From Pithys albifrons albifrons (lineage: Eukaryota > Chordata > Aves > Passeriformes > Thamnophilidae), in the NCBI RefSeq assembly GCF_047495875.1, contig NC_092461.1:51160511-51224510 (forward strand): 64,000 nt of DNA, in the 5' to 3' direction. Positions 39,618-54,400 of this stretch are shown here, one piece after another (the stretch's first letter is position 1; every line of letters begins with the position of its first letter). The position numbers and the translations under genes were made by a program. The notes beneath the pieces are model-generated. The model made no database searches. It saw only the letters and a program-made list of their open reading frames with translations, and was not told the DNA's origin.

Positions 39618-41000
39618 CATAGAATCATAGAATATCCTGAGCTGGAAGGAACCAACAAGGATTATTGAAGTCCAGTCCTAACCCTGCACAGGACCACCCC
39701 AAGAGTCACACCATGAGCCTGAGAGCATTGTCCAAACACTTCTTGAACTCTGACAGGCTTGGTGCTGTGACCAAGGGGAGCCTGTTCCAGTGTCCAACTA
39801 CCCTCTTTGTGAAAATGCTTTTCCTAATATTAACCTAAACCTCCCTTGACACAGCCTCCAGCTATTCCCTTGGGTTCTATAACTGGGTGCCAGGCAGAAG
39901 AGAACAGTGCCAGCCCCTCTGCTTCCCCTTGTGAGGAAGTTGTAGACTGCAATGAGGTCTCCCTTCAGTCACCTCTTCTCCAGGCTGAACACACCAATTG
40001 ACCTCAGACACTCGTCTTATCACTTCCCCTCAAGACCCTTCACCATCTTCATTGCCCTCCTTTGAACACTCTCTAAAAGCTTTATATCTCTTTGATGTTG
40101 CAGTGCCCAAAACTGCCCACAATATCCAACATGAGGCTGCCCCAGTGCAGAGCAGAGTGGGAAAATCCCCTCCCTCACCCAGCTGGCAATGCTGTGCCTG
40201 ATGCCCCCTGGGACAGCATTGTTCCTCCTGGCTGCCAGGGCACTGCTGACTCGTATTCAACTTGCTGACAACCAGGACCCCCAGGTCCCTTTCTGTGGCA
40301 CTGCTTTCCAGTCTCCTGTTCCCCAGCCTGTCCATACATCCTGTGTTGCTTCATTACAGTGCAGAATCCACACTTATTTTTGTCAAACTTCATACAGTTG
40401 ATGATTGCCCAGTCCTCCAATTTGTCAAAGTCTCCCTATAGGGTCTTTGTGCCCTTGAGGCAGTCAACAGCTACTTCCAATTAGGTATCATCTGCAAACT
40501 TGCTTAGTATCCCTTCCAGTCCCATGTCCAAGTAATTTATGAAATTGTTGAAGAGCACAGGGCCTAAAATGGAGCCCCATCTGCTATTACCCTCTGTGCT
40601 CAACCCATGAGCCAATTGCTCACCCATGGCATGATGTGTTTATCCAGCTGCATGCTGGACATTTTGTCCAGAAGGATCCTGGTAGAGACAGTATTGAAAG
40701 CTTTACTGAAATCCAAAAGTATTACACCAACTGGCTTCCCTTTATGAGCTAGGTGGTTGCCTTGTCTCAGTAGGAAAATAAGTTTGATAAACAGGACTTC
40801 CCCCTCATGAAGCTGTGCTGGCTGTGATCAATGCCTGCAATTGTCCTTTCGGTGTTTTTCATTACCTCCTAAAATAATCTTCTCCATAACGTTAGGAGTT
40901 ACTGAAGTGAGACTGACAGGCTTGTAGTTTCAGGGTCATCCTTCTTGTCCTTAAAAACTAGGACAAGGTTAGCAATCTTCAAGTCAACTGGGAATGCTCA
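39618..41000 (-). mobile_element. CR1 LINE, 5'-truncated, strongly decayed
   Basis: A minus-strand CR1 whose 3' end is marked by two CATAGAAT octamers (39618-39633) followed by the standard CR1 words 'atatcctgagctggaagg' and 'accaacaaggatt'. Going right, the sequence follows the CR1 3' untranslated region and then the reverse transcriptase C-terminal half and core: an ERDLGVL word on the minus strand near 40290, and words of the RT core (for example 'gagactgacaggcttgtag', 40910-40928) out to about 41000. No frame exceeds about 100 codons, so the coding sequence is destroyed by indels and stops. The upstream end is approximate. Confidence 0.93.
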
Positions 41001-44000
41001 GTGCTTCTGACAGGCATTCTGATTTTGCATTTTTGTGGGATGCTCTCAATCTGTGAAGTGCCAGGCATTTCCTGCCTTGCCAGGGGTCTCAGCAGCCTCC
41101 AGAGAGGGGTGAGGTTGATGATCCCAGCTCTGTGCTAACTCCTCTTCCAAGCTTTTCAGCCTCCTGCCTGAAGAGGCAAGGTGTGCACTTTGAAGCCATG
41201 TTCAGGGATGAAGAATGTTTTGTGCTCTCATCTTGAGAGGATAGAAGGGGAAACAAGTCTCAGAAAAACCTAAGGCTTGTTATCCAGAAGTAGTTTTTCC
41301 ATGTTTCACACAAGTTCTAACCTACCTAACTTATTAAAAAAGCCCACACCACAAACATTATATTAAAAAGAAAAAGTGATACTTTAAAAGACTGTTCAGC
41401 CAGCAACATCATACTGGAGTTTGCACATAAGTACAATTCTAGAGAAATTTAGAAATAGGGATCTCTCCCTTTTTAATAAAAACAATCAGTGTATCAGCAA
41501 ATCATCTTTAACAGATTAGACTGAAAGCACAAGGAAATGCTTGACATAACATTTTCCATTATGTACTAATTCTAAAGCCACATTGTCCTTGAGAAGCAAC
41601 AAATGGGCTGCAACAACAAGAACAGCCCAAGAAACAATCAAACTTGCAAAGGGACTGAAGGCATATTTTCAAATAAGCACATGCAAGTTCAGACTAAGAG
41701 GCACTGATCCGTTGCTCAGTGACTTCAGTTTTTTGTTTTTCTTCAACAGTTTAACTAGCTACAAACTGATCCAAACCCCAAGCTTTCATTAGAAAGCTGC
41801 AGTTCAGCTTGTGAAACAAATACAGACCCATGCAATGTGGACCACCTCTGTAAACAATCAGCATCTGGAAGAAACATCATTAATGTAAAACTAGCCCTGA
41901 AGTCTCTAGATGGCTCTGAGCTGAGCTCTAGCTCTATCAAAGTCACACATTTTTGTATTTGGGGTTTTATTCAATTGTTTATGCTTAGCTGTGTAAGTTT
42001 ACTTGTTTACACCAAGTAAAACTATTTTTATTGTAACTATGTGGGGATTCACAGAGAAAAAAAATAATCGTCTGTTATTTTGTAAGAGTTATTTACGCCA
42101 AAAATATTTAGGATTTGACTGAAGAAGTTCTACTCTCTAAAATTAATTGCTTGACAAATCAAAACCATGCTTGGCTTTTGTGATGACAGCACAGAATCCC
42201 ACCCAGATCTCTGCTGAGCTGCCTGTGTATGTAATAGTCAAGGTTAGAACCCTTCAGCACAGAGCAGGTACCCCAGTGCTTCACAAAGCAACATCTCCTC
42301 TTCAGCCTTTCGCAACCACAGACATTTCTAGCACTCATCAGCCTGTGCCCTCTCCATACAGCTCTGAAGCACACCTGTGACAATGTGGTGGGCTCCCTTT
42401 GCCCTTGTTTTGGTGTTTATGAGGTCTCTATTGTCCACACCACTCTGCATCTTTGCTCATCAGCCTGACCCACCTCCTCTTCACTTGGCTGTGGGTCATC
42501 ATCTCCCTCCGCATTGCTCCTAGTTTAAAACACTCTCATTGGGTTGTCCAGCCTGTTGACTGACCTTCAAAGTCCCTCATTTTCAAAGACATTGTAGAAA
42601 ACAAACCTGTGTAGTCAGCACTAGCTTGCAACCAGTTGCTGACCCACAGTATCTGCTCCTCCTCAACACAGCTCCCAGTGTCTCTGTTAACCAGGCACTG
42701 AGCTACTCTGTGTCTGTAGACCTGCAGGTGAAGCAGGAGTGTCCTTCTAGTGGTGGAGTCAGAGCCGCTCTCAGTGAATACTGGGTAATAAAAATGTGCA
42801 TAATTTGTGATGCAGAACTCAGGTTTGGATTACACTAGGGAGAGCCTGGACCCTCTGAAGAGGGTCGATGAAAACCACGCTGCCGAGTCAGTAACAACTA
42901 CAATGCTGCAGTAAGAAACAAATGAACATAGCACTGGAAGGAGACATCTCCTCCATTCTGGACTTTCCTTCTTCATCCTCTGCCGAGCGTGAGTACTCCA
43001 GGTCTTTCTTTGAGAAAGTGAGTATGGCCACTTTGAAAACAGCTCTGGGAAAGAGGGATCTGAGTGTTTGTGAAGCCAGGACATGTCTCCAGCCTTCTGT
43101 GGGGTATTTTGTTTTGTTTGGATTAAACAGCTTCAGAAATTCCTGCAGATATGTTTTATGGTATGCATTTCCTGCATTGCCCAGGCCATACAATTTCTTT
43201 CAGTTAATTCTTAATTACACAGCTGAACCCACTATCCTGATGAATGACTCACTGCATCTGTAGAGCGGTAAATGCCCAGTTCTTCATGGGGCTTTAAGAA
43301 AGGACTATATATAAAAATGATATAAAAAATATAACTGCTGCTGGCATCATTAGTGATACACAGACAACAAACAGAACAGCCTGTGGCAGGTCAAGCAAAC
43401 ACTCCTGGTTTGCTGACATGGACATGCTCAACATTATTTTCTTGATCTAACTGTGACTCTCTTAAAATACCATGCTCTTAGCCTCAGGCTTTGCGTTTCT
43501 TCTCCATGCCATCAACTGAACATTTGCCGTCAGTCTAACTCAAGTTAAGATAATAAGGGCATAGGGCTAAGTACAGGAGAAATGAGGGCATGGCAGAAAG
43601 ATGGGTGGGAGTGTGGGCAAGGGGAACTCTGTCTGTCCCTCCCATGCTCTGTTTAAGGGACAGAGGCACCAAACACATCACTTCACAACCCTATGCCTGT
43701 GGCTTGGGAAGATTTCAGAGATGGTTTTTAGGTTCTTCTGCCCAAAATCTTTTAAGGATTTTGCCAAAATATCTTATTTCTTAACCATAAAATGAAAACA
43801 AAGTGTTGTTAGGGTAAATAAAATAAATGCCAGGAAATACTCTGGCATCACTGTGAAGCATGCGGAAAATGAAATGGCATCTCTCTTGGCACAATAAACA
43901 GTTTCTTAAAGATAGAAGACTACAGTAAAACACCACCTAACCCCATTGCAGATTAGCCCTACTTTATTCACAGTCAACAATAGACCTGGAGCTGCCCAAG

Positions 44001-44507
44001 GGGGTATATTTTGATCTAGAAATCTAGGTTTGTTCAATCACTGTATTTTCAATTTATGCAATGATAAATCCAAATTAATCTGTACCAGAGAAAGGAAGTC
44101 TGGCAAACAAGAAAGGAAAAAAGTAAGTAAAAATACATTTTCTTCTCTGATGTGCAATGAAGCTATTGTAGAAGCACAGGCTGCTGCATTGTCTGGATGG
44201 AGGATAACTGGTGTTTTACCTTGCTGGCTCTGAGTTGTAATCAATACTTATCTCATATGGGAAAAACAGAATCATTCCCAGCTATTAAAGAGTTACTGGA
44301 GTCTGGAAGGAGAGAAGGTCTCTGAGCATGAGCACTATGGAGCCTCCGGCTCTCCATCGATATCTCTCACTAGGACTGGTGCCCATATGAAAAGTAGGAG
44401 CTTTCCCTCATGATGCATGCTTCCCTTGGAGAAGTGCTTAAAACAATTGCTCACAGTAGTTTCACTGTCTGAGGGCTTCGTTGCTTTGTCTTGTTTCTTC
44501 CTTTTTT

Positions 44508-44539
<32 letters not shown>

Positions 44540-45215
44540 TGAGAGGATCCTTGTCCAAAATAAAAAAGTCCAAAGATATAATATCAATCTATTTGAAGTT
44601 TCTTCTTGCATCCTCTGACCTGGTTTTACTTTGCTGGAACTCTTCCGTGCCCTTGGCGGAAGCACCACATGGTTTTGGCTCAAAAAGTAGGTGGGAGCAG
44701 ACTTTTCTGTAGCTGTTGCTGATTCACCCTCCTGAGTCATCTACCAGGGGTGCTGCTCCTCTGACTGTGGGAGTGATGCAGTGAGCACATCCACCTTCAT
44801 TTCAGGCTCCTTCCACTGTGCATTCCTGGGAGAGGCACACCCTGAGTGACACAGGCTGCTCAGGGGCCTGGGAAACTGCTGCAGTTCTCAGCAGCGTGGC
44901 TCCACAAGGGCAGTCGCATCACTCTACCACCAACATCCTCCCACCAGCTCGCCTGTGAAATAGCTGGGATGTTACCAAACACATCCAAGAAAGCCAGACA
45001 GCGAGGAGTCAAGCTTCCCACCCTGTGCTGCCTTTATGTTGCTTGAGGTCAATTATTATAAACTATCAATTTTTCAGGAATGCTATTAATTTAACTGCTA
45101 TGTAAACTGAGTTTCTGTTTCTCAGCAATTATAATGCACAAGATCTTAAGCAGTAGTAATGCCTGAGGTTTTGTCTCCTTCTCTCTCTCTTTTTTTTTTT
45201 CCCCTTTCCTTCTAG
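41001..45215. other. Gene-free stretch of 4.2 kb, nothing recognised
   Basis: No supportable gene. It includes a run of 27 T at 44511-44537 and an AT-rich patch near 43306-43333. Short overlapping frames on both strands have no family signature. Confidence 0.55.
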
Positions 45216-45425
45216 AGTTAACAGTTTCCAGCTGTGTATTCTTTGGATGTGTTTCCACACCAGCTTTTTCCATAATATAGAGCCGGCCCATTTCCAAATC
45301 CCAGATGTGCTATTTATTTACTCTGAAGCATCTGGGTCCCGACATGGTCTTGTCACTGCAACGTGGCAGACTTGTGAAAAATCAGAATGGCAGCCAGTTA
45401 ACAAGCTGTACTACACTGGCAAGTG
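45216..45425 (+). other. Exon-like open segment with splice-site signals, identity unknown
   Basis: A long pyrimidine tract (about 45173-45213) ends in ctag, giving a strong acceptor at 45214-45215, and a GTGAGA donor begins at 45426. The 210 bases between are open in one frame for 69 codons plus split codons at both ends (one base at the start, two at the end), so the segment could be inserted or skipped without a frame change. Composition is not strongly coding-like and I recognise no protein family in the translation. An open stretch of this length is not rare by chance. It could equally be a non-coding RNA exon or nothing. Confidence 0.15.
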
Positions 45426-48400
45426 GTGAGAACAGTTCAAAGGAGAGAGGAAGAGGGGGGTGGTGCAGTGGAAATGAAAACGGAGCACATTTCATGTTTG
45501 GCTATGCTCTGCTTTCTAAGGTTACAAATGATTAGTGGCATTCAAATTAGAAACTGGGGATTTCGCTCTTTTTTAAACAGAGACCCAAAGACACTGAAGC
45601 TTGACAGAAGCTGTCAAGAGTGGTTGTGAGATGCTAAACACCCTCTTCCCAGCCCTTGTGAAGAGCTTCAGGCTCAGGCATGATGCTACTGCAGGTCTTA
45701 TACAAGCTCATACATCCTCCTAAGGAAGCTCGAAATTACCATAGACCCCAGAATAAACCATAAGAGATATTTTAAATTTCTCTCAGAATTTCCTTGCCCA
45801 GGAAGGGGCCAGCAGAAGGATTTTCTATGCCTGAGAAAAATATCCCCATTGCTCTCATATTGTAACAACACACCTGTGGTTTTGTTTTAAATTCGGAGTA
45901 CAAGGAGAAAGGCAAGCCTGCTCTGAAATGAGAGCTGCAAGACTGCAGTCGAAATATGGAGAGCTAAACTATAGCACTTGGTTATCACTGGGGTCTTTGG
46001 CTTACATTTAGCATTGCCTTCAAGCCAAGAATCTGAAATTACTTTAGAGTTACAGAACTTCAGTCATTATGTGGATGAGGTGATATTGTTGTTGAAGCAG
46101 GTGTCAGCATTTGTTTAAAGAAACAGACTCAGAGTCATATGTGAAAAGCTGAAGAGTCCAAAGGCTGTTGAAGACAGCAAGGGAGAAACACAGTACTCTG
46201 AGAAAGTGATATGTTACCTAGTTTGAGTTTAATCATGAAAACATTTGATCATCCAGACACAGAAGGATTTCTCTACCACTGCAGGTTGGTTGCCCTGCAT
46301 TCTGCCTATTATTTACATTTTAGAGCTAGTAGGATAAATATGTCTGCCTTTTAAAACTGAGGAAGGAGACCACATAGAAAAGGTAGAAAAATATTCAAGG
46401 AGTCTTTCATGGAAACAGAGGGGATGGATGCAGTGGCAAGGGTTGACAATACTGTTTTTCACGGCAGAAGGAAGGAATATGTGACCCCTGTCACAGGGAA
46501 AGAAGAAATACATTCCAGACCTGTCCCTCTCTCCATGTCCATTACGGTCTTTCAAGAGCACATGAGTAAAGGAAGAGTATCTATACATCCTCCGTGTAAT
46601 ATAGAAATCAGTCTTTCTTAGGTTATTCCCTTTCTTGTGTCCTGTTTACCATTCATTGAGGCAATAAGTATGCAGTGGAATAAAAAATTCCCAGGAAATG
46701 AAGTAGTTCTGTCAAGGGTTGTTGGAAGATGACTAAAAATTTCATAGGAAATGTTTTTAGACTTTTATTCAGTGAGATTTTTCATCTTCAGATCTTATTT
46801 TCCCAAAACTCCTGGACACCAATTTTGGTACACTAAGACTTGAGAAATTTTGTCTGATTCTCCATGTTAGGTTTTTTTTGGATTTATTTAAAAATATCAC
46901 ACATCTGAATCAAGAATGTTTTAAAAAGTTCCTAACTCATGCAGCACACAGGAGCAAATCTAAATGCTTCTGCTCAGCATAGTCAGAAACTGGGCAGAGC
47001 AATTCCTGTTGCCCTGCGTGCCTCTTGAGCTGGGAGACAGTGTGCTGGGGTTGTCTGTTGGCAATGTGCAAAGGGTGAGAACAGTAGAGGGAATAGAGGC
47101 AACCATCCCTTCTAAAATTTTCAAGAAAAAAGGCATTTTGCTGGCCATCAGGAGCAGAGGGCATGAAGGAGTGTGTAGTTCCAGTCTCAAGTACAATCTA
47201 ATCTTTTCCAAGTGTGCGCTTTTCTTACCATTATAAAATACAAAACAGAAAACTTGCAGCCGATGTAACTGAAGGACTTGAGTATAAGTATCTACCTTTT
47301 TGTCCTGCCCTATGAGAAGCTGCCATATTCAGGCAGGCAATAGCTCATACAGTGCTCCAATACCAAGTAGAAGAGGCCCATATACCACCTCCTGGAAGTT
47401 TCCATTGCACCCGTCATTCAAATGTGGGGTCGTTACTTCCAAGCTGGTGCTCCGTGGTGCCATGCCAGGCAGTGGCTATGGCCACTGGGGACCCTGACAA
47501 CACCTCTCTGAGCTGTTTACACAGCAGTGAGATTATAGCTCTCCATCACCTCAGTTCACTGTGACTATCATTTCCTGAGATCATAACGTTGCTGCAAAAA
47601 TTAAACATGATCTTTCCCTGTTGTCAGAAAGCTTTAGGATGCTTTGCAGAACAGCTTATTAAACCGTCTGTTTGATTCCCATGGGAAATGCAAGAATCAC
47701 TTATGGGATTGCTATACATGACCTTTAACTGTTAAAGGACATCAACTATTTGGGTGTCCTTTCAGTCTGACATGGCACTGCTTACAGTGGTATAGAACGC
47801 CACATTGTAAATGGCCAAACAAAATTATTGGTCTTCAAGTCTTGAGAACCAAGCATTGCTTGGCAAAATTCCTTTTGTTTCTACCATTGAAAGGGCAATC
47901 TCGCATCTTATTTTTAAAAGAAAAAGATTCTCAAGAGACAAGAGCCAAGCTGAAGTTTTTATAACCAGAAAAATTGAGCACAACCACTGCTGTTCACAAA
48001 AAAATATGACAGTTATTACTGATGGGAAATTGACCAAGTATTGTATGCTGTGAGTGGTATCTGCTTTGGACTGAGTACACTGTCTTCATCCTACATCTGA
48101 TACAGCAAAATTTTTGAACCCTACTTCCAAAACAAGGGTTTTGATACAAAAGAGGAGTACAGTGTTTCTGGGGTAGTGGGTTCTCTGCAGGTATCTTGTA
48201 CCACCTCTGGGTTTATCGCTTTGCATGCTCTTTAGAATATCACTCTGGCCATGGCTGGTCTCTTTTGGAAAGTGAAATGATAGGCCATTACCAAACAGCC
48301 AAATACACAGGAAATGTTAATCTGATTTAGAACTGCTTTGCAGATTAGTAGTCCTGCCATCATTCAAAGTCATTGCCCTGCCGCAGCCAAAAAATAATGT

Positions 48401-51400
48401 TTCATTACATTAAACCATGAGCACTTTGGCCCTGGGCCAGATTCAGCTCAGTGATGTAATGCTGCAGGCATAAGCTATCGTAAGATCCCTAGCAGTGGAA
48501 AATCTATGTGCAGATGGGTTGAGTTTGGGCTGTTGATGTGGTGGGTTGGCAGTGTCCATAATTCCTGCTCTTCCAGAAATATATCCCTGAATGCCCCTTG
48601 CTCACCAGGGAGCCTGAGTAATTACCATCCTTGGAGGACAATCCCTTCCAATGCCAACAGTGAGAAGGGGGTGCCTTTAAAAGCTCTAGCTAGGATCCTG
48701 CTGAGCCCAGGCTACAAGACAAAGCCACTGCCTTTTCAGAGACCCTCTGGGATGCCAGGACTATCTGCTCTCCTGGGGAGAAACATCCTCTGTCAGCAAC
48801 AGAGATGTTCAGCAAGGCACTAGATCAGAGACTGCTCTTAAAGTCCCTTTCAGCTTGCTTGGTGTCTAAATACAAACCTGTTTCAGGAAACCTGCCATTT
48901 CTTCTTGGACAAGCAGAAGAGCAGTATCTCTGTTGTGACAGTCTATTTTCCTTTTATTGCCTATCCTGCAAATGTCACGTACTCAGAAGCCCCTCTTCCC
49001 TTTCCTGAAGGCATGTTTTTCTGTGCTGTTGGATTTTTAGTTTTTTAATTATGCACATTGGCCTTATATTTACATCCTCACTCCTCCTTCCAGAAACTCC
49101 AGTCTTACAGGCCATGTGAACCTTTCCATAAATCAGTGGCCTTGTTATTTAAAAAAAATGATTAGTCAATTCTCATTCTGTAAGTTTAGGATACAGTAAT
49201 ATTAAATAAACTTATTAATTTTGATAAATTAGGATATTTTTCTTGAGCAAAAGTAGCTGCTGCAATATACATCATCTTCCTCTAAGTTCCTTTGCTTTAT
49301 TATTTTTTCCAGAGTCTGTACACATTAGAACCCAGTTAGCTTGTTTTGCACGTAGCATTGGTAGCCACATTTACACTGGAGTAATTCAATTGAAGCAGAG
49401 GGAATTACAGGAGACTGAAACTGGTCCCAGCATGTTAGATGCTTAAAACATTCCCAGTGTTGTTACATTGGCACTTCTAGATCCCAACATATCTGCATGG
49501 AAACTGCAGTTCCAGGAGTGTGGCTGGTCTCAATGCCTTTGGGGTTTTCCTCCTGCTGCTCTAAGCTCATTAGTGGAAAAGTGGGTTGAGGAAAAGTTTG
49601 TCAATCCTTTGACAAGAAAAAGCAGAGCAATATCCCAGTCTAACACTAATAAAATCTTCGTCTCCACAACCACTGATTATAGCTTCAGCTGGAGTGGAAA
49701 GAGAACAGAGGGTACTAAGAATCCCTGCTGTAAATGATGCAAAGTCACAAGACTTGGCTATATTCATCAAAGACACAGGGTGACCTTAGCCACACAGAAC
49801 TCATACTGAACATTTGTTGGTTTTGCTACAACCAGGACATTCATTGAAAGAAGTCAGAGTAGAAGCATAGTTGCCTATGTTTTGCAAGAAGAACACAAAA
49901 AATTCCGAATTCATAAGCTGTTAAAAGCACTTTCAACAGTTATCAACTCCAGGCATGGATAGCTTTAAATTGATCCCATTTGGTTATCTCAAGTGTAAAT
50001 AATGATGTTACTATGCCAGACCTGCCCCTGTTACGAGACATTTTTTTCCTTAATATTTTCCTGGTTATTTTTTACTGAATAAGATATTAAGTATTGGATT
50101 CACAAGAAAGAGAAGAGTGTTTTCAATATATTTGTAATTCAGGCAAAACCAATTCCTCTTTCACAGCTAAAGGATCTTATATCATGTCTGTTGAAGAGGA
50201 GAGTTTAATATAAGTAGTAAGTTACATCTGACAATTTCTCAGAAAAAACCCCAAAGTTATTTGGAAAACTGAGGTTGTCTCAGTGGAAATACAAAGGGGA
50301 AAACATCAAATGAAGCATCTCTTTTTTCTTTAGGAAGTTAAGAATGAATTAAAATCAGGGAAAAAGTATTTCAACTGTAACGTTTCCTTTCTTTTTTCTC
50401 CTGAGCTGAAAGAGCTCAATCCTGTAAATGTTTAAAATTAAACCATTGTTTTAAAAATTTTCCACAGAAAAACTAAATGTTTTCACCTGAATTAACATCT
50501 TGCAGAAGGAAAACCATAATAGATGTGGGAAATTTTAGTTAAGAAATCTTTCTTTTCAAGAAATTTCAGCCAGGTGGAAGCCACAGTATCTTCAAAGAAG
50601 AGGCACTTGGACTAACTTGTAAAACCAGAGAACAGCTTGGGCCGGGCTTGCATAGTGCATTCTCCCACAGCTGTCCATATTCTTTAACTCTTGGCATGTT
50701 CAGCATCACTTGTTTTGGCCATGCCAGCCAACTGGCCCTTTCCTGGCCCTTGCCAAGTCGTGATTTAGGGGACAGTACATGCCAAAGACCACCGACAAAA
50801 CATCCCTGATATGGGGTGGAGGGGGTAGAGCTCACTCATGCCAATGAGCAGTGCCCTAGTCCCTGGCTGCAGGACTGCCAGATGGATCCAGACAGCTCTA
50901 TTTAGAAGGACAGACACTGTCTATGGAGTCTAAGGAGAGCAGGAAGAGATGTTATCAAACACAATCAAATGTTGAAATTATACCAAACCAACCTGTAGGT
51001 TTACTGGAATGATGACATTTAAATGAGCTGACTTTTATCAAAATGCCCCCTCAAGCCTCTAAAACATTTCTTTTGTACAAGGAGAGTTTTTCCTGATGAT
51101 CCTCTGGAGCATGGACAAAGAAAGACGAGCCAGGCTGTGCATTCACCTTGCTGGATGTGGGATATGAGGCTGGTTTATAGTGGAGTGTGCACTGCCTGGG
51201 CCCAGCATGCAACTCAGAAGTGCTTCTAGGACCTCTCTGTCCAGCACAGCTGAGGGCAGGAACACAGGACATGTGGTGGAGCCTGGGGACACTGGTGACT
51301 GAGCTGTCCACATGGTAATGACAGCAAAAATGAAAGCTGGGCCATAAGCCTTCGATATTAACAAATACTCTCCAAACAGAGCATAGATGTGTCTTCCCTC

Positions 51401-54400
51401 CCTTTACCTGCCCTAAGGCAGCAGCTGCATCTCTTATTTAGATGGAATTTTGCCTTATTGCAGTGCTGGAGTAATTAAAGCAGCTACTGACCTGTGGAGA
51501 GAGGTGGGACAAGGATGAGAGAGTAGTAAGAGAGACCAAAGGAGTATGCAGCTGCTGGGGAAGCACAGGGTGGTGTATGTGACTGAGGAGACACAGAGAG
51601 AAAATCAGTCCCACATGCCACTGCAAAGCCATTTTGCTCCTGTTGCTAAGGAAAGGGGTAGAGCAATGGGTACTGCAGGTTCCTCTCCCTACTTCATATA
51701 TTCACCTTTAACTGACCCCATTACCCACTAGAGCAGGTAAAAACCACGTCCATCTGAGATTTTCACTCAAACTTCTGAGCAACCACCAGCCATTTTGGGG
51801 TGGGTCGGTAGGCCATGCCGCATGGATACTTGGATATCATTGGCAACCTTGCACATTGCCCAAGTGGTTTGCCCACAGCTGCTGTATGAGAAGTGCCACT
51901 TCGCTTCCCCACTCTGAAGGATAGTGCTTTGCCATGCCAGCAGGTTGTTTCTAGTGATATTGTGAACCTTAGCCTGAAATATGAGGAGGCTATTTGTGGG
52001 GATGAACTCTGGAAAAAAGCCAGAAGTTAGTTCAAAATCATAGCAATGTCAAGGCACATTTGTAATTTCAAAGACATAAAAGGAACTATTAAGCCATATT
52101 CTATCCTAAGGAGAGGTCTCAGCATTTTGCTGCTCTTTGTCATATCACATTTTCCACATTAAAATACAAGCATGCACAGGAAATATGCCTTTTTGTAAAA
52201 AGAGATGATAATGTTTCGTACTTCAGAAAGGCAAATAGCACTTTGGGATTAAATCTCAAGCTGATGCCAAGGAAGCTCTGCCAAAAGCACAGTTGCTAAC
52301 CTGGATGGCAAAACAGATGAGTTGCTGGACACAAATATGTCACAGACATCTTCTAAGTTTTTGCTGTGTATTACTTTTTAAAAAATGGATCAGGATCTCA
52401 TTTCCCTAAGAAACTAAAACATAGAGAACTAAAGGAAATCCAGGTTTTGAAATAACAATGACAGCGTGAACACTCACTGTTGATGCAGACCAGAGCATCT
52501 GAAGAATACATTATTCAACATAAGCAAAGGCACCAAGGTGTTGTGGGCAGTCACAAAATCCTTGGTGCTGTGCAGTTCCTGCAAACACCTGGCTCTCCCA
52601 GGCCACTGCTGCTCTGCTGTTCAAGAGGCAGGCAGCACAGCACTCCTAGAAAACATGTTGGCTGATTTTCAAATTAACTTTGTGGGGCTTTTAGGACCTA
52701 GCCAGAGCTGGTTAGTGAAGCTTAAATTATAATAAGCACTGCTCAACCTAGGGAGCCTGAAAAGACAGATAACTATCAGAGAGAGGAAGACAGCACCTTT
52801 TCAGGAACTGTCCAGACTCATTCCACTCCTGGGTTAATTCTCAGGTGAATCCAGGAGATATCTGGAGCAGCCAAAAGCAGCCCTTATAGACATTACCTCC
52901 CAAAGCACATCCTTAGGAAGAGACAGATACAGTGCACTGTGTCCTGTGACCACACAGAGAAAGACAAGCGTGCCGATAAGGAACTGGAGCACATGCCTTG
53001 TTTTTCTTTGTGCTCCTTTCTCCCTACAAGAAGTTTTGAATTATTACAACTACAGTAATCAAATCAATGTTGAACAGCCCAACAGTTATGACATTACTTA
53101 ATAAGTGAACAAATTAATAGATTTCGGATGTTGTAACCATTAAATGGCCACTCAGCTAAATAAAATGGGATTCAACCCATTATTGGTAGCAGCTCAAAAA
53201 ACTCAGGACTGATATTCAGCCCTACCTGCAAAAGAAAGAAGTAGAAGCACATATATGAAATGTAAATGTATGTACATTGAGCTGAAGATGGGCAGTGATA
53301 CCTGGCTCAGTGAGAAGAATAGGGTTTATTTTGTGTTCTAGTCTCTAAGGCTCACACAAAACTTACTCTTCAGCTACTATAAGGTTCTTGCTTAGTTTTC
53401 ATTAACTGTAGAGAATACCAAGAAAGTGATGAATGAGTTAGAAAAAAGAATAAATCAATACATCAGTCAGGAGAAACACAAGAAGAGAGAGAGCTGTGTG
53501 TATGAGCATGTATGTGATTTGCTACATGTAACTGTACTTGCTAAAACAACAGAAAAACAATCTCATCTTTTCACAAGAATGGTTTGGTAGGCATATATCA
53601 GCTAGCAACTGGACATTGTTTTGTCCCCACATCTTGAAATCCATCACTAGTCTCCCACTGACTTTTCAGCTTTATCAACAGTTTTGCCTGTCACTAGACA
53701 CAATTCATCCTTGACTGCTGAACCATGGAGTTATATCAAGAATTGATTTGCCCTCCAATCTGAGTCCTGTAAATGACCTAATAACCCTCATTTCCCCTTT
53801 CTCTAATTAAATTGCAGAGAAAGTGTCTTCTGTTTAAATTTTCATATTGTTGTGTATTGACTTAAAGATAAGGCTCTCAGGTAAGTTTGGGGAAGTCAGC
53901 TGAGCAAAGATTTGCAAATTGTTTTTCTAGGAGAAGACAAGTGGTGAAAGATTGAAGCTCTAAAGTAGCTGTACCACTGATTATTGTCTGTATCACTGCA
54001 GAATAAAAATCTAACCAACTTGCACAGGGCAACATGTCAGACAGTATCTAACCACCTAGAAGGCATTCAGCCTTTTAAGACTCAATGAAGTTTGCCATGT
54101 ACCTATTAGTAATCCCACCAGTATGAGTGATACTGAAGGAAGAAGCCAGTGCTGTGAGCACGGTGTAAGGCTGTCACATCCCACCTAGGAGTGAAGTGTC
54201 TACTTGTACCACTGCTAGTTAACAGAGCAGGGGTGCCAGACCTTCAGCCAGTCTGTTCCCAGGGACATTCCCCAAGTTCCCTGTGCAAGAGGAGAGGACC
54301 TTTCTGTGCACTTCGCTTTACCTTGCAAGCCTTGCTCTGCTCATGGGCAGAGGAAAGGAAGGAGAGTGCAGAGCGAGCTTCACACCAGCTTGAGGAAGTG

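Noticed and set aside
44511..44537. T27 run as the poly(A) tail of a minus-strand processed pseudogene
   Set aside because: No polyadenylation signal or recognisable mRNA sequence lies next to it on the minus strand.
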